NCBI RefSeq assembly: GCF_004323735.1
Contig: NZ_CP036455.1
Span: forward strand, 3,405,101 to 3,469,100
DNA length: 64,000 bases
From: Streptomonospora litoralis
GTDB lineage: Bacteria > Actinomycetota > Actinomycetes > Streptosporangiales > Streptosporangiaceae
Direction: 5' to 3'
Shown: positions 25,428-34,153 of the stretch, in pieces
Layout of the letters: every line of letters begins with the position of its first letter
How positions within the stretch are numbered: the first letter of the stretch is position 1
Notes under the pieces: model-generated
What the model was told of the DNA's origin: nothing
Database searches by the model: none
Seen by the model: the letters and a program-made list of their open reading frames with translations, nothing else
Program-made: the position numbers and the translations under genes

Positions 25428-26471
25428 TCAGGAACCGTACTCGGCGCGGATGCGGTCGGCGAAGTGGGAGAACTCGCAGCCGTGCAGGAACGCCGAGCGC
25501 ATCGTGGCGGGGTCGGCGGCGCCGGTGCCGGCGATGTCGAAGGCGGTGCCGTGGTCGACCGAGGTGCGCAGGATCGGCAGTCCCACCGTGACCGAGATGG
25601 TGCCGTCGAAGTCGAAGGTCTTCGCGGCGATGTGGCCCTGGTCGTGGTACTGGGAGAGGACCCCGTCGTAGCGGTCCTGCAGCAGTTGGTGGAAGACCGA
25701 GTCGGCGGGCACCGGTCCGGCGACGTCGGATCCCCGGGCGCGCACCCGCTCCACGGCAGGGGCGAGGTGGTCGATCTCCTCGGTGCCGAAGGCGCCGTTC
25801 TCGCCGCCGTGGGGGTTGATGGCGGCAACGGCCAGGCGGGGCTCGTCGTGGCCGAAGACCCGCAGCGCGGTCAGCGCCTCCTCGATCGCGCCGACCTGGT
25901 GGTCGGTTCCGCACTGGTCCAGCGCCGTGCGCAGCGAGACGTGGCGGGTGGCGAAGAAGATCTTCTTGCCGCGCACCACGAACATGGTGTTCTGCCGGGT
26001 GACGCCGGTGAGCGCGCCCAGCATCTCGGTGTGGCCGAGGTGCTCGCTTCCGGCCGCCCAGATCGCCTCCTTATTGATGGGGCCGGTGACGACCCCGGAG
26101 ACGCGGCGCTCCATGGCCGCGCCGGTGGCGACCTCGATCGCGCGCACGGCGGCGGCGCCGGCCCGCTTGTCCACGGTCCCCCAGGCGAGCTCGGCCTCGC
26201 CCAGCTCGCCCAGGTCGAAGCAGTCGATCACACCGTCTCGCTCTTCCGGCAGATCCCAGGAGTGCAGTTCGCGGATGCGCACGTCCAGGCCGCACACGTC
26301 GGCGGCGCGGCGCAGCACCGCCGGGTCGGCCACCACCACGCCGCGGGCGGAGGCGGTCGTGCCGATCTCGGCCAGAGTGCGGACGGTGATCTCGGGGCCG
26401 ATGCCCACCGGGTCTCCGACGGTGACGGCGAGGGCCGGGCGTCCGGTGGCGGGTTCGGCGGTCTCGGGCAT
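25428..26471 (-). CDS. pdxA2: PdxA2-type 4-phosphoerythronate/threonate dehydrogenase
   Basis: 347 residues of the PdxA family, which oxidises and decarboxylates 4-phosphorylated hydroxy acids using NAD. Motifs: VTVGDPVGIGPEI at the N-terminus, VVTGPINKEAIWAAG, GHTEMLG, FATRHVSLRTAL, INPHGGENGAFGTEE, GPVPADSVF and the metal-binding YHDQGHIAAKTFDFDG. Adjacent to a DUF1537 kinase and a GntP permease, it is more likely the catabolic PdxA2, turning D-threonate 4-phosphate (or the erythronate isomer) into dihydroxyacetone phosphate, than the vitamin B6 enzyme. ATG at 26471 follows GGGAGGG. It is the last gene of a four-gene operon; the preceding gap is 98 bases. Confidence 0.88.
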   Translation of the reverse strand: MPETAEPATGRPALAVTVGDPVGIGPEITVRTLAEIGTTASARGVVVADPAVLRRAADVCGLDVRIRELHSWDLPEERDGVIDCFDLGELGEAELAWGTVDKRAGAAAVRAIEVATGAAMERRVSGVVTGPINKEAIWAAGSEHLGHTEMLGALTGVTRQNTMFVVRGKKIFFATRHVSLRTALDQCGTDHQVGAIEEALTALRVFGHDEPRLAVAAINPHGGENGAFGTEEIDHLAPAVERVRARGSDVAGPVPADSVFHQLLQDRYDGVLSQYHDQGHIAAKTFDFDGTISVTVGLPILRTSVDHGTAFDIAGTGAADPATMRSAFLHGCEFSHFADRIRAEYGS

Positions 26472-26569
26472 CTCTTTTCCCTCCCAGGAAGCGGGTCCGG
26501 CCGCGGCGAGGGCGGTCGGACGGGTGTCGCTGCTCGTCGCGCGGCGCCGGTCGGCGGCCGCTGACGGGG

Positions 26570-28006
26570 TCAGGCCCGCGGCGGTGTGCGCGGGCATCCG
26601 GCGGTTTCGGAGGACTCGGCGGGCACGGCGGGCTCGGCGGCTCCGGAATAAGGCGGGGTCTGCGGCGGATGGGGCGAGTGCGGGGCGTGGTGCTCGGGCA
26701 CCTCGGCCGGAACCGTGCGCAGGCGCCCCCGCACGGCGCGGCGCAGCTCGGCCAGGCACTCCACCAGTGCGGAGTCGTCGCCGACCAGGCCGCCCTTGGT
26801 GACGACGGGGATCTGGTCGAGGGCGCCGCCGCTGAGGCGGCCGTGCACGGCGAGCGGGACGACCTCGCCGTCCACCTCGAACGCGCGCGCCTCCAGGGCG
26901 TCCAGGACGGCCGAGGTCACCTCGCCGCCGCTGGTGTAGAGGCCGCTGGGCCGGGCCGGGCCCTCGGCTCGGCGCACCGCATCGCCGACCAGGGCGGCCA
27001 GCAGGCCGGGCAGGGCGAGCTTGGCCGCCCCGGGCAGCTCGACGACGTCGCGGGCGGACTGTGCGGTGCGCAGTACGACCGGTTCGGGGAAGGCGGCCGC
27101 CCGGAGGTGGTCGGTGAGTTCCCGGGCCAGCGCGGTGCGGTACTCGCCACCGTCCCGGGCCAGGCGGGCGGCGTCGACGTCGACGAAACGCACCGGCCCG
27201 CCGCGGGCGACCGCGTCGAGCTGGCGGCGGGTCAGCTCGGTCGCGCTGCCCACGACCCCCAGCAGCGGTCCGGCTGCTGCGGCGCGCCCGCGCAGCTCCA
27301 GTGCGTCGGCCAGCAGCGCCCCGGCGGGGCCGGGGTCGACGGCGAGCCACACCGTCCCGTCGTCGCGGTGGACGACTGCGGCGGCCTGGGCGATGTCGGC
27401 CAGGTGCTGCTCGGTGAGCGCGTCGCAGAGCACGACGGGCTCCTCACCGGCGGCCAACTGGGCGGCGAGCGGACCCTGGGCGATGCGGCGCAGCGGGACG
27501 TGCCGCACCGCCAGCCCGGTTTGGGCGGCGAGAATGTCGCCCACGACGCTGGTGCGCATCGGGTTGAGCGGGTCCAGGGCCAGCTCCGTGCGCTCCAGCG
27601 GGACTCCGTCGAGCAGTTGCACGCCGTCGACGGTGACACGTCCGGAGTCGGGGAAGGCCGGTACGAACAGGGCGCGCACCGGCACGGACTCCGCCACGCG
27701 CTCGCGCACGGCCCGCCACGCCGCCTCCAGTTCCGCGCCGACGTTGCCCCGCAGGGTGGTGTCGGTGCGCTTGACCACCAGGCCAACCGGCCAGACCGCC
27801 TCCACCGCGTCGGCGACCAGGTCGCCGGCCTGCTCGGCGGGGACGTGGCGGCTGTCGAGGTTGATCACCACGGCGTCGTAGTCGCGGGCCGCGCGCGGCG
27901 CCTGCTCGGGAGTGACCGTGGCCACACGCATCCCCGCGCGGGCGAACCGGGCGCCGGTCGCGTTGGCGCCGGTGAGGTCGTCGGCGACGACGAGTACCTG
28001 GGCCAC
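26570..28006 (-). CDS. dtnK: Four-carbon acid sugar kinase (DUF1537)
   Basis: 478 residues. The N-terminal substrate domain begins LVVADDLTGANATGARFARAG and contains NLDSRH and VVKRTDTTLRGNVGAEL, all typical of DUF1537 kinases; the C-terminal nucleotide domain has GLYTSGGEVTSAVL and VVTKGGLVGDDSAL. DUF1537 enzymes phosphorylate D-threonate, L-threonate, D-erythronate or similar acids at C4. With PdxA2 next door, D-threonate or D-erythronate is the best guess. The last 40 residues are Pro/His-rich and look disordered. GTG at 28006 follows AGGAGGACGACC. It lies 10 bases after the permease gene. Confidence 0.87.
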   Translation of the reverse strand: MAQVLVVADDLTGANATGARFARAGMRVATVTPEQAPRAARDYDAVVINLDSRHVPAEQAGDLVADAVEAVWPVGLVVKRTDTTLRGNVGAELEAAWRAVRERVAESVPVRALFVPAFPDSGRVTVDGVQLLDGVPLERTELALDPLNPMRTSVVGDILAAQTGLAVRHVPLRRIAQGPLAAQLAAGEEPVVLCDALTEQHLADIAQAAAVVHRDDGTVWLAVDPGPAGALLADALELRGRAAAAGPLLGVVGSATELTRRQLDAVARGGPVRFVDVDAARLARDGGEYRTALARELTDHLRAAAFPEPVVLRTAQSARDVVELPGAAKLALPGLLAALVGDAVRRAEGPARPSGLYTSGGEVTSAVLDALEARAFEVDGEVVPLAVHGRLSGGALDQIPVVTKGGLVGDDSALVECLAELRRAVRGRLRTVPAEVPEHHAPHSPHPPQTPPYSGAAEPAVPAESSETAGCPRTPPRA

Positions 28007-28016
28007 GGTCGTCCTC

Positions 28017-29480
28017 CTATCCCAGAATCAGCGCGGCGATGCCCAGCAGCGGGAGGCTGGCAAGCCACAGGGTGGTGGTGGCGCCGGTCCACATCTTCAT
28101 CGCCGCCCCTCCGGAGAGACCGGTGAAGCGGGTCACGACCCAGAAGAACGAGTCGCTGACGTAGGAGAAGACGAAGGAGCCGGAGCAGGCCGAGAGCACC
28201 GCGAGCGTCGGGTCGACCCCGGCCGACTGCACCAGCGGTGCGCTCAGTGTGGCGGCGGTGATGATGGCGACGGTGCCCGACCCCTGGGCGATGCGCACGA
28301 ACGTGGCGATGAGGAACGGCATCAGGAACATCGGGACCGGCCACTGCGACACCGTCTCGGCGAGGGCGTCGCCGACACCCGACTGGCGCAGCACTTCGCC
28401 GAACGCGCCGCCGGCACCGGTGATGAACACGATCATGCCGGCGGAGGCGGCCGCCGAGGTGAGCCAGCCGACCACCGTCTTGCGGCCGGTGTGCAGCCGC
28501 GGCAGCAGGTACACGGCGATGACCAGGCCGATGAGCAGTGCGATGGCGGGCTCGCCGATGAACGCGAACAGCTCGGCGATGCGGCTGCCCTCGGCGGTGG
28601 CACCGGTGACGGTGTTGCCCACGATGAGCAGCAGCGGCAGGAGCAGCGGAAGCGCGGCCAGGGCCGGATTGATCCGCGGTTTGCCGCCGGACTCCTCCCC
28701 CGCGTCCGACTCCCCGTCTTCCTTGGAGACGCCTGCGCCGGCGCCGGCCGAGCCGATGGTGGCCGTGCCGGCGGTTCCCGCCGCGCCCGAGCCGCGGCCG
28801 CCGGCGGCCGCCCCCGCGGTGCCGCCGGCGGCGGCGAGCTCGGGCACGAGGTCGGGGTCCAACTCGCGCTCCAGGCGCGGCCCCATGATGCGGGCGTAGG
28901 CGACCACGACCGGCACCAGGATGGCGGCCATGGCCACTCCGGCCAGGATCACGGTTCCCAGGTCCGCGCCGAGCAGCCCCACGGCGGCCAGCGGGCCGGG
29001 CGTCGGGGGGACGAGGTGGTGGGTGACGGCCAGGCCGCCGGCCAGCGCCAGGCAAACCCCGACGAGCGGCTTGCCGTAGCGGCGCGCCAGGGTACGCGCC
29101 AACGGGTGGAGGATGACGAAGCCGGAGTCGCAGAAGACCGGAACGGACACGACGGCCCCGGTCGCCGTCATGGCGACGTCCTCGCGGCCCTTGCCGAAAG
29201 CGCGGACGAACATCCGGGCGAGCGCGTCGGCGCCGCCGCTCTCCTCCAGCACCTTGCCGATCATGACGCCGAGTGCGATGACGATGCCGATCCCGGCGAG
29301 GGTGTTGCCGAAGCCGGTGGTGATGTGGTCGATCAGCTCGGTTACCGGGACCCCGGCGACCACGCCGGTGACCAGCGCGCCGGCCAGCAGGCCGACGAAG
29401 GCGTCCAGCCGCGACCATACGATGATCGCGACCACGGCCGCGACGCCGAGGACCAGCGCCGCGAGCAGCTGCACATCCAT
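28017..29480 (-). CDS. GntP-family sugar-acid/H+ symporter
   Basis: 487 residues, about twelve hydrophobic helices. GntP signatures: GFGNTLAGIGIVIALGVMIG, SVPVFCDSGFVILHPLAR, THHLVPPTPGPLAA, and near the end RIAQGSGTVAIITAATL and SDSFFWVVTRFTGL. Substrate is inferred to be a four-carbon sugar acid from the operon. Between helices, about residues 205-275, there is an unusual Ala/Gly-rich hydrophilic insert (GGRGSGAAGTAGTATIGSAG) not present in most GntP proteins. ATG at 29480 follows AAAGGGGCGG. Confidence 0.9.
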   Translation of the reverse strand: MDVQLLAALVLGVAAVVAIIVWSRLDAFVGLLAGALVTGVVAGVPVTELIDHITTGFGNTLAGIGIVIALGVMIGKVLEESGGADALARMFVRAFGKGREDVAMTATGAVVSVPVFCDSGFVILHPLARTLARRYGKPLVGVCLALAGGLAVTHHLVPPTPGPLAAVGLLGADLGTVILAGVAMAAILVPVVVAYARIMGPRLERELDPDLVPELAAAGGTAGAAAGGRGSGAAGTAGTATIGSAGAGAGVSKEDGESDAGEESGGKPRINPALAALPLLLPLLLIVGNTVTGATAEGSRIAELFAFIGEPAIALLIGLVIAVYLLPRLHTGRKTVVGWLTSAAASAGMIVFITGAGGAFGEVLRQSGVGDALAETVSQWPVPMFLMPFLIATFVRIAQGSGTVAIITAATLSAPLVQSAGVDPTLAVLSACSGSFVFSYVSDSFFWVVTRFTGLSGGAAMKMWTGATTTLWLASLPLLGIAALILG

Positions 29481-29499
29481 GTCCGCCCCTTTCGTGGGG

Positions 29500-30306
29500 T
29501 CAATCGGTCGCCGCAGGCGTGATGGGGTCGCCTGCGGTCGCGACGACGCGGAGTCGGCAGGAGGGGTCCGCGTCGAAGGTGCGGGCGTCCTCGTCACCGA
29601 TTCCGTCGTCGGTGACCAGGACATGGGGGCCGGGCGCAACGGCCCAGTAGTGGTGTTCGGCCGCGTTGGCCTTGCTGGAGTCGGCGACCACCACGACCTC
29701 GCGGGCGCTGCGCATCTGCAGCTCCTTGATCGCCGCAAGTTCGGGGCTGGGGCAGTTGATCCCGCGACCGGGGACCACCCCGTCGGCGCCGATGAAGGCG
29801 ATGTCGGCGGTGAGCCGGTCGAGCACGCCGCGGGCGTAGTCGCCCACGATGGATCCCCGGCGCCGCCGCACACGGCCGCCGAGCACGATCAGCTCGACGC
29901 CTTCGGCGTCGTGCAGGGCGGTCATCGGACCGAGCCCGTTCGTGGCGACCGTGGGCCCGAAGCGGGAGGCCAGGCGCTCGGCGATGAAGGTGGTCGTGCT
30001 GCCCGCATCGAGCAGGACCACGTGGTCGTCGGCGACCAGGTCGGCGGCATAGGCCGCGATACGCCGCTTGGCGGCCGCGTGGCGCCGGCTCTTCTGCGTC
30101 CAGGACAGCTCCCCGCCGGTGGGCGAGGGCACCGCGCCGCCGTGGGTGCGCACGACTTTGCCGGCCTGTTCCAGCTCGGCCAGTCCCCGCCGCACCGTGG
30201 AGGGGCTGATGCCCAGGATCCGAGCCAGGTCTTCGACCCGCTGGATGCCGTCGATGACGGCGTCCAGCAGCTCCTGATGGCGCACTGCACACTCCCGGCT
30301 GCTCAT
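29500..30306 (-). CDS. DeoR-family repressor of the sugar-acid operon
   Basis: 268 residues. N-terminal helix-turn-helix (VEDLARILGISPSTVRRGLA, then LEQAGKVVRTHGGAV), followed by the DeoR C-terminal sugar-phosphate sensor: [47 protein letters not shown] and VVVADSSKANA. DeoR proteins usually respond to a phosphorylated intermediate of the pathway they control. First gene of the operon and presumably autoregulatory. ATG at 30306; a TAATAT box on the same strand lies at 30346-30351. Confidence 0.9.
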   Translation of the reverse strand: MSSRECAVRHQELLDAVIDGIQRVEDLARILGISPSTVRRGLAELEQAGKVVRTHGGAVPSPTGGELSWTQKSRRHAAAKRRIAAYAADLVADDHVVLLDAGSTTTFIAERLASRFGPTVATNGLGPMTALHDAEGVELIVLGGRVRRRRGSIVGDYARGVLDRLTADIAFIGADGVVPGRGINCPSPELAAIKELQMRSAREVVVVADSSKANAAEHHYWAVAPGPHVLVTDDGIGDEDARTFDADPSCRLRVVATAGDPITPAATD

Positions 30307-30345
30307 TTCACGCAGATGAACAGCCCAAGAATGACTCAGATGCTC

Positions 30346-30351
30346 ATATTA
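30346..30351 (-). promoter_or_regulatory. Candidate -10 box for the deoR-gntP-dtnK-pdxA2 operon
   Basis: TAATAT on the minus strand, 40 bases upstream of the DeoR start, in an unusually A+T-rich patch. The following ATGAGCATCTGAGTCAT has partial dyad symmetry and could be the DeoR operator. No clear -35 box. Confidence 0.4.
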
Positions 30352-30424
30352 AGCAACCTGTAAGCCCGATCGTGACTGAAACACGCAAAGCACTGAAAGC
30401 TGCACGCTCTGGGGGCGGGCGCGC

Positions 30425-30829
30425 GGTCGTCGGGCGGGGTGCCCGGCGGTGGCCCAGCCGGCTGAGGGGCGGCTCGGGTCTGCTGTTCGGCCTTGTCGGT
30501 GGAGCGCCCGGCCTCGGTGTCGCTGTGCTCGTCCAACGCCCGGAAATCACCAAATCCGAGTCGTTCTTTGGCGAAAACCTCGCGCTCGGCGGCCGGATGA
30601 ACCGGCGGACCGGACATATCGGCGCCGGCCACCCTCGCACGAGCCACCGCCCGCGGCCAGCACCCGGACTTCCCTTCGCCGACGGCCGCCACCGGCGGGC
30701 ACCCGGCCCGACAACCGCAGGCGCAACCCACCGCCGCCCTCGCCGCCGCTCTCCAGTAAAGACCACCCGCCACCCGGCAGACCACCAAGGCCGCCCAGCA
30801 AACCCGAGCCGCCCCCGCACCGCACCCTT
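30425..30829. repeat. Inverted pair of dispersed GC-rich repeats
   Basis: A plus-orientation copy (about 30430-30520, with GGCTCGGGTCTGCTGTTCGG then CCTTGTCGG) and a minus-orientation copy (about 30660-30829, with ACCACCAAGGCCGCCCAGCA and CACCGGCGGGCACCCGGCCC) flank a 140-base centre containing CATATCGGCGCCGG. The arrangement parallels the one at 63.4-64 kb. It fills the 520-base gap between the divergently placed operons' ends and abuts the dxs stop codon. Confidence 0.6.
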
Positions 30830-32821
30830 TCAGCCCGGGTGGTCCAGCAGGTTCCGGACGGCGGCTGCGATGCTTTCCGGGTCGAGGCCGACCGACGCGA
30901 GGATTCGGCTGCGGGATCCGTGCGGCAGGAACCGGTCCGGCAGGGCTCGGGTGGCGACGCGGGTGGTTGCGCCCGCCGCGGAGAGCTCCGCGGCCAGGCG
31001 CATGCCCAGCGAGCCCGTGGTCACCGTGTCCTCGACCGCGACGACGAGGTCGTATCCGGCGGCGAGGGAGACCAGCGCGGAGGAGACCGGGGCCGTCCAC
31101 CGCGGGTCGACCACGCTCGCGGCGATCCCCCGCCCGTCCAACTCGGCGGCCGCCTCCAGGCAGGCGGCGGCCAACGGGCCCGCCGACACCAGCAGGACCC
31201 GGGCACCCGCCGCCTCGCGCAGCAGGTCGCAGTCGCCGATGCGGCGCACGGCCGGGATGTCGGAACCCACCGCGGACTTGGGATAGCGCAGCGCCGTGGG
31301 GCCGTCCGCCGTCGCCACCGCCTCCCGGAGCAGTTCCCGCAGGCGGGCGCAGTCGCGGGGAGCGGCCAGGCGCAACCCGGGCACCACCGGGAGCAGCGAA
31401 CCGTCCCACATGCCGTGGTGGCTGGCCCCGTCGGGGCCGGTCACCCCGGCGCGGTCCAGGATGAACGTGACCGGCAGGCGGTGCAGCGCGACGTCGGCCA
31501 GCACCTGGTCGAAGGCGCGCCCCAGAAACGCCGCGTAGACGGCGACCACTGGGTGCATACCGCCGAAGGCGAGTCCGGCCGCCGATGTGACGGCGTGCTG
31601 CTCGGCGATACCGACGTCGTGGACACGGTCGGGGAATCGCTCCGCGAACGGGCCGAGCCCGGCGGGCAGCCGCATCGCGCCCGTCACGCAGACCACGTCC
31701 GAGCGCTCGGCGCCGATCGCGGTGATCTCCTCGGCGAAGACCGAGGTCCAGGTGGCACCACTCTTGGCCGGCCGCCCCGTCGCCGGGTCGATGACGCCGA
31801 CGGTGTGCATGTGGTCGCTCTCGTCGGCCTCGGCGGGCGCGTACCCTTTGCCCTTGCGGGTCACGCAGTGGACCACGACCGGCCGGTGCAGCGAGACCGC
31901 CGAGCGCAGCGCGTCCTCGACCTCGGCGATGTCGTGACCGTCGACCGGACCGATGTAGGCCAGCCCCAGGCCCTCGAAGACCGTGCCGGCGGACCGCTCC
32001 CCCACCGCGCCACGCAGCCCGGCCAGGTGGCGGGCGATACCGCCGACGGTGGGCGAGTAGGAGCGGCCGTTGTCGTTGAGCACGACGACGACGGGCCGCT
32101 GCGGCGCGGCGCCGATGTTGTTCAGCGCCTCCCAGGCCATGCCGCCCGTCAGCGCGCCGTCGCCGACGACCGCGGCCACGCGCCGCTCGGTGGTGCCGCT
32201 GAGCCGAACGGCCTTGGCGAGGCCGTCGGCGTAGGACAGCGCGGTGGAGGCGTGGGAGTTCTCGATCAGGTCGTGGCCGGACTCGGCGCGCGAGGGGTAG
32301 CCGGACAGTCCTCCTTCCTTGCGGAGCGTGTCGAAGTCCGCGCCGCGTCCGGTGAGGATCTTGTGCACGTAGGTCTGGTGGCCGGTGTCGAAAAGCAGGG
32401 TGTCGCGCGTGGTGTCGAAGACGCGGTGCGCGGCGATGGTGAGCTCCACGGCGCCCAGGTTCGGGCCGAGGTGCCCACCGGTGCGCGAGACCTTCTCGAT
32501 GAGGAAACGCCGGATCCGCGCCGCCAGGGGCGGGAGGTCCGCGGCCGCCATGGCGCGCAGGTCGGCCGGCGACCTGATGGTGTCCAGCGGGTCCGCCCCG
32601 CCCTCGGCGCCGTCGGCCCCGCCCGCGTCGGGGACGCCGGAGGCGTCGGCGGCGGGCTTCGCGCTGCGAAGACCACGGTCGCGACCGCCGCTCGGGCTGA
32701 AGCCGCCCTCACGGACGCCTCCGCTACCGCGGGCGGGTGCGCCGCCGCCGGGGTCGGACTGCGGCTCCGCTGCGGGCGCCGCCGCTGCGGTGTTTGCCGG
32801 ATCCGTGGAAGCCCTGGTCAC
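30830..32821 (-). CDS. dxs: 1-deoxy-D-xylulose-5-phosphate synthase with disordered N-terminal extension
   Basis: 663 residues. Core Dxs begins near residue 76 ([15 protein letters not shown]) with [14 protein letters not shown], thiamine-diphosphate motif [16 protein letters not shown], and the transketolase-like [18 protein letters not shown]. It condenses pyruvate and glyceraldehyde 3-phosphate, the first step of the MEP isoprenoid pathway. Ahead of the core is a Gly/Ala/Pro/Ser/Arg-rich tail of about 76 residues absent from housekeeping Dxs ([16 protein letters not shown] is one segment). The GTG at 32821 overlaps the ispH stop (GTGA), so the tail is a planned part of the gene: the nearest later start would lose the coupling. 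In Family 2B encapsulin systems disordered N-terminal tails serve as cargo-loading domains, so this enzyme may be encapsulated. Last gene of the five-gene operon. Confidence 0.93.
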   Translation of the reverse strand: MTRASTDPANTAAAAPAAEPQSDPGGGAPARGSGGVREGGFSPSGGRDRGLRSAKPAADASGVPDAGGADGAEGGADPLDTIRSPADLRAMAAADLPPLAARIRRFLIEKVSRTGGHLGPNLGAVELTIAAHRVFDTTRDTLLFDTGHQTYVHKILTGRGADFDTLRKEGGLSGYPSRAESGHDLIENSHASTALSYADGLAKAVRLSGTTERRVAAVVGDGALTGGMAWEALNNIGAAPQRPVVVVLNDNGRSYSPTVGGIARHLAGLRGAVGERSAGTVFEGLGLAYIGPVDGHDIAEVEDALRSAVSLHRPVVVHCVTRKGKGYAPAEADESDHMHTVGVIDPATGRPAKSGATWTSVFAEEITAIGAERSDVVCVTGAMRLPAGLGPFAERFPDRVHDVGIAEQHAVTSAAGLAFGGMHPVVAVYAAFLGRAFDQVLADVALHRLPVTFILDRAGVTGPDGASHHGMWDGSLLPVVPGLRLAAPRDCARLRELLREAVATADGPTALRYPKSAVGSDIPAVRRIGDCDLLREAAGARVLLVSAGPLAAACLEAAAELDGRGIAASVVDPRWTAPVSSALVSLAAGYDLVVAVEDTVTTGSLGMRLAAELSAAGATTRVATRALPDRFLPHGSRSRILASVGLDPESIAAAVRNLLDHPG

Positions 32822-34125
32822 GACGGCCTCACCACCGAAGGCAGGGTGAAGTGGATGGTCTCGCGGGTGATCTCGCGTTCGTGCACGGTCACCGGGCCCA
32901 GGCCGCCGAGCGCGGTGATCACGGCCTCGACCAGCCCCGGCGGCGCCGAAGCCCCGGCGGTGAGGCCGACGGTACGGGCCCCGGCCAGCCACTCCGGCCG
33001 GATGTCGCCGGTGTCGTCGATGAGCCGGGCCGGAGTGCCGCAGCGCTCGGCGAGTTCGACCAGCCGCACCGAATTGGAGGAGTTGTCCGAGCCGACCACC
33101 AGGACCAGGTCGGACTCCTCGGCAATGGATTTCAGGGCGTCCTGGCGGTTGGTTGTGGCATAGCAGATGTCGTCGGATGCGGGCCCGCGCAGGGCGGGGA
33201 ACCGCGCACGCAGGGCGTCGACGACCGCGGCGGTCTCGTCGGTGGCCAGCGTGGTCTGGGTGAGGTAGGAGACGCGTTCGGGGTCGGCGACCTCCAGCGC
33301 GGCGACGTCCTCGGGGGTCTCGACCAGGACGGTGCGTTCCGGCGCCTCGCCGAGGGTGCCCTCGACCTCCTCGTGTCCGGCGTGGCCGATCAGCACCACC
33401 GTGTCGCCGCGGGAGGCGTAGCGGCGGGCCTCGGTGTGCACCTTGGTCACCAGCGGGCAGGTGGCGTCGATGACCCGCAGACTCCGCTCGGCCGCCTCCT
33501 GGTGCACCCGGGGCGATACGCCGTGAGCGGAGAACACCACCGTGGCGCCTTCGGGCACCGCGTCCAGCTCGTCGACGAAAACCGCGCCCCGCGACTCCAG
33601 GTCGGCGACGACATGGGTGTTGTGCACGATCTGCTTGCGGACGTAGACGGGGCTGCCGCGCTGCGCCAGCGCCTGCTCGACGACCTCGATGGCGCGCTCG
33701 ACCCCGGCGCAGAACGACCTCGGCGCGGCGAGCAGGACGGTGCGCGCGGTGCCGGCGACCGCCAGCCAGGCGTCGACGGCCTCGCGCGCCGCGCGTTCGG
33801 CGGCTGCATCCGCCGGGTCCGCGGCGCAGGCGGCGCCCAGACCGACGGGCGGGTCGGTTCCCGGTATCAGAGCGGTGAACCCAGGAGCGTGCCGGTCGCC
33901 GCCTTCGGGGGCGGCCGATGGTGGGCCCTCGCCCGCGGCCAGCGGCAGGGTGCCGCGCACGGGCTGCGCACCGCGGCGGCGGAGGTCGCCGGCGACGAGG
34001 GCGGCCGCCGGGCATGCGATCTCGGGATCGTGCGCGCGGACGAGGCGGTCGGCGACCAGGACGGAGCCCGGCCGCAGCGGGTGCGCGGCGCCGGGGTCCG
34101 TGGGCGGTGCTGCGGTGTCGGACAT
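32818..34125 (-). CDS. ispH: IspH (HMBPP reductase) with an extra N-terminal domain
   Basis: 435 residues, against about 310-330 for usual IspH. The IspH core starts near residue 126 ([20 protein letters not shown]) and keeps the three Fe-S cysteines ([24 protein letters not shown]), the substrate-binding SNSVRL (after GSDN) and FSAHGVSP, so it should be active: HMBPP to IPP plus DMAPP, last step of the MEP pathway. The first 125 residues are not part of the reductase: a segment [20 protein letters not shown] and a second [20 protein letters not shown] look folded, joined by a Pro/Gly/Ala linker. I do not recognise the domain. ATG at 34125 follows GAGGAGG; gap to the prenyltransferase is 28 bases. 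Confidence 0.93.
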   Translation of the reverse strand: MSDTAAPPTDPGAAHPLRPGSVLVADRLVRAHDPEIACPAAALVAGDLRRRGAQPVRGTLPLAAGEGPPSAAPEGGDRHAPGFTALIPGTDPPVGLGAACAADPADAAAERAAREAVDAWLAVAGTARTVLLAAPRSFCAGVERAIEVVEQALAQRGSPVYVRKQIVHNTHVVADLESRGAVFVDELDAVPEGATVVFSAHGVSPRVHQEAAERSLRVIDATCPLVTKVHTEARRYASRGDTVVLIGHAGHEEVEGTLGEAPERTVLVETPEDVAALEVADPERVSYLTQTTLATDETAAVVDALRARFPALRGPASDDICYATTNRQDALKSIAEESDLVLVVGSDNSSNSVRLVELAERCGTPARLIDDTGDIRPEWLAGARTVGLTAGASAPPGLVEAVITALGGLGPVTVHEREITRETIHFTLPSVVRPS

Positions 34126-34153
34126 TGCTCTGCCTCCTCGGATCGGCCGTCGG

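Noticed and set aside
25428-26471. Vitamin B6 biosynthesis PdxA
   Set aside because: The operon context with a DUF1537 kinase and GntP permease favours the catabolic PdxA2.
32822-34015. Dxs reading frame extending far upstream
   Set aside because: It overlaps ispH in another frame; the GTGA overlap at 32818-32821 is the natural start.
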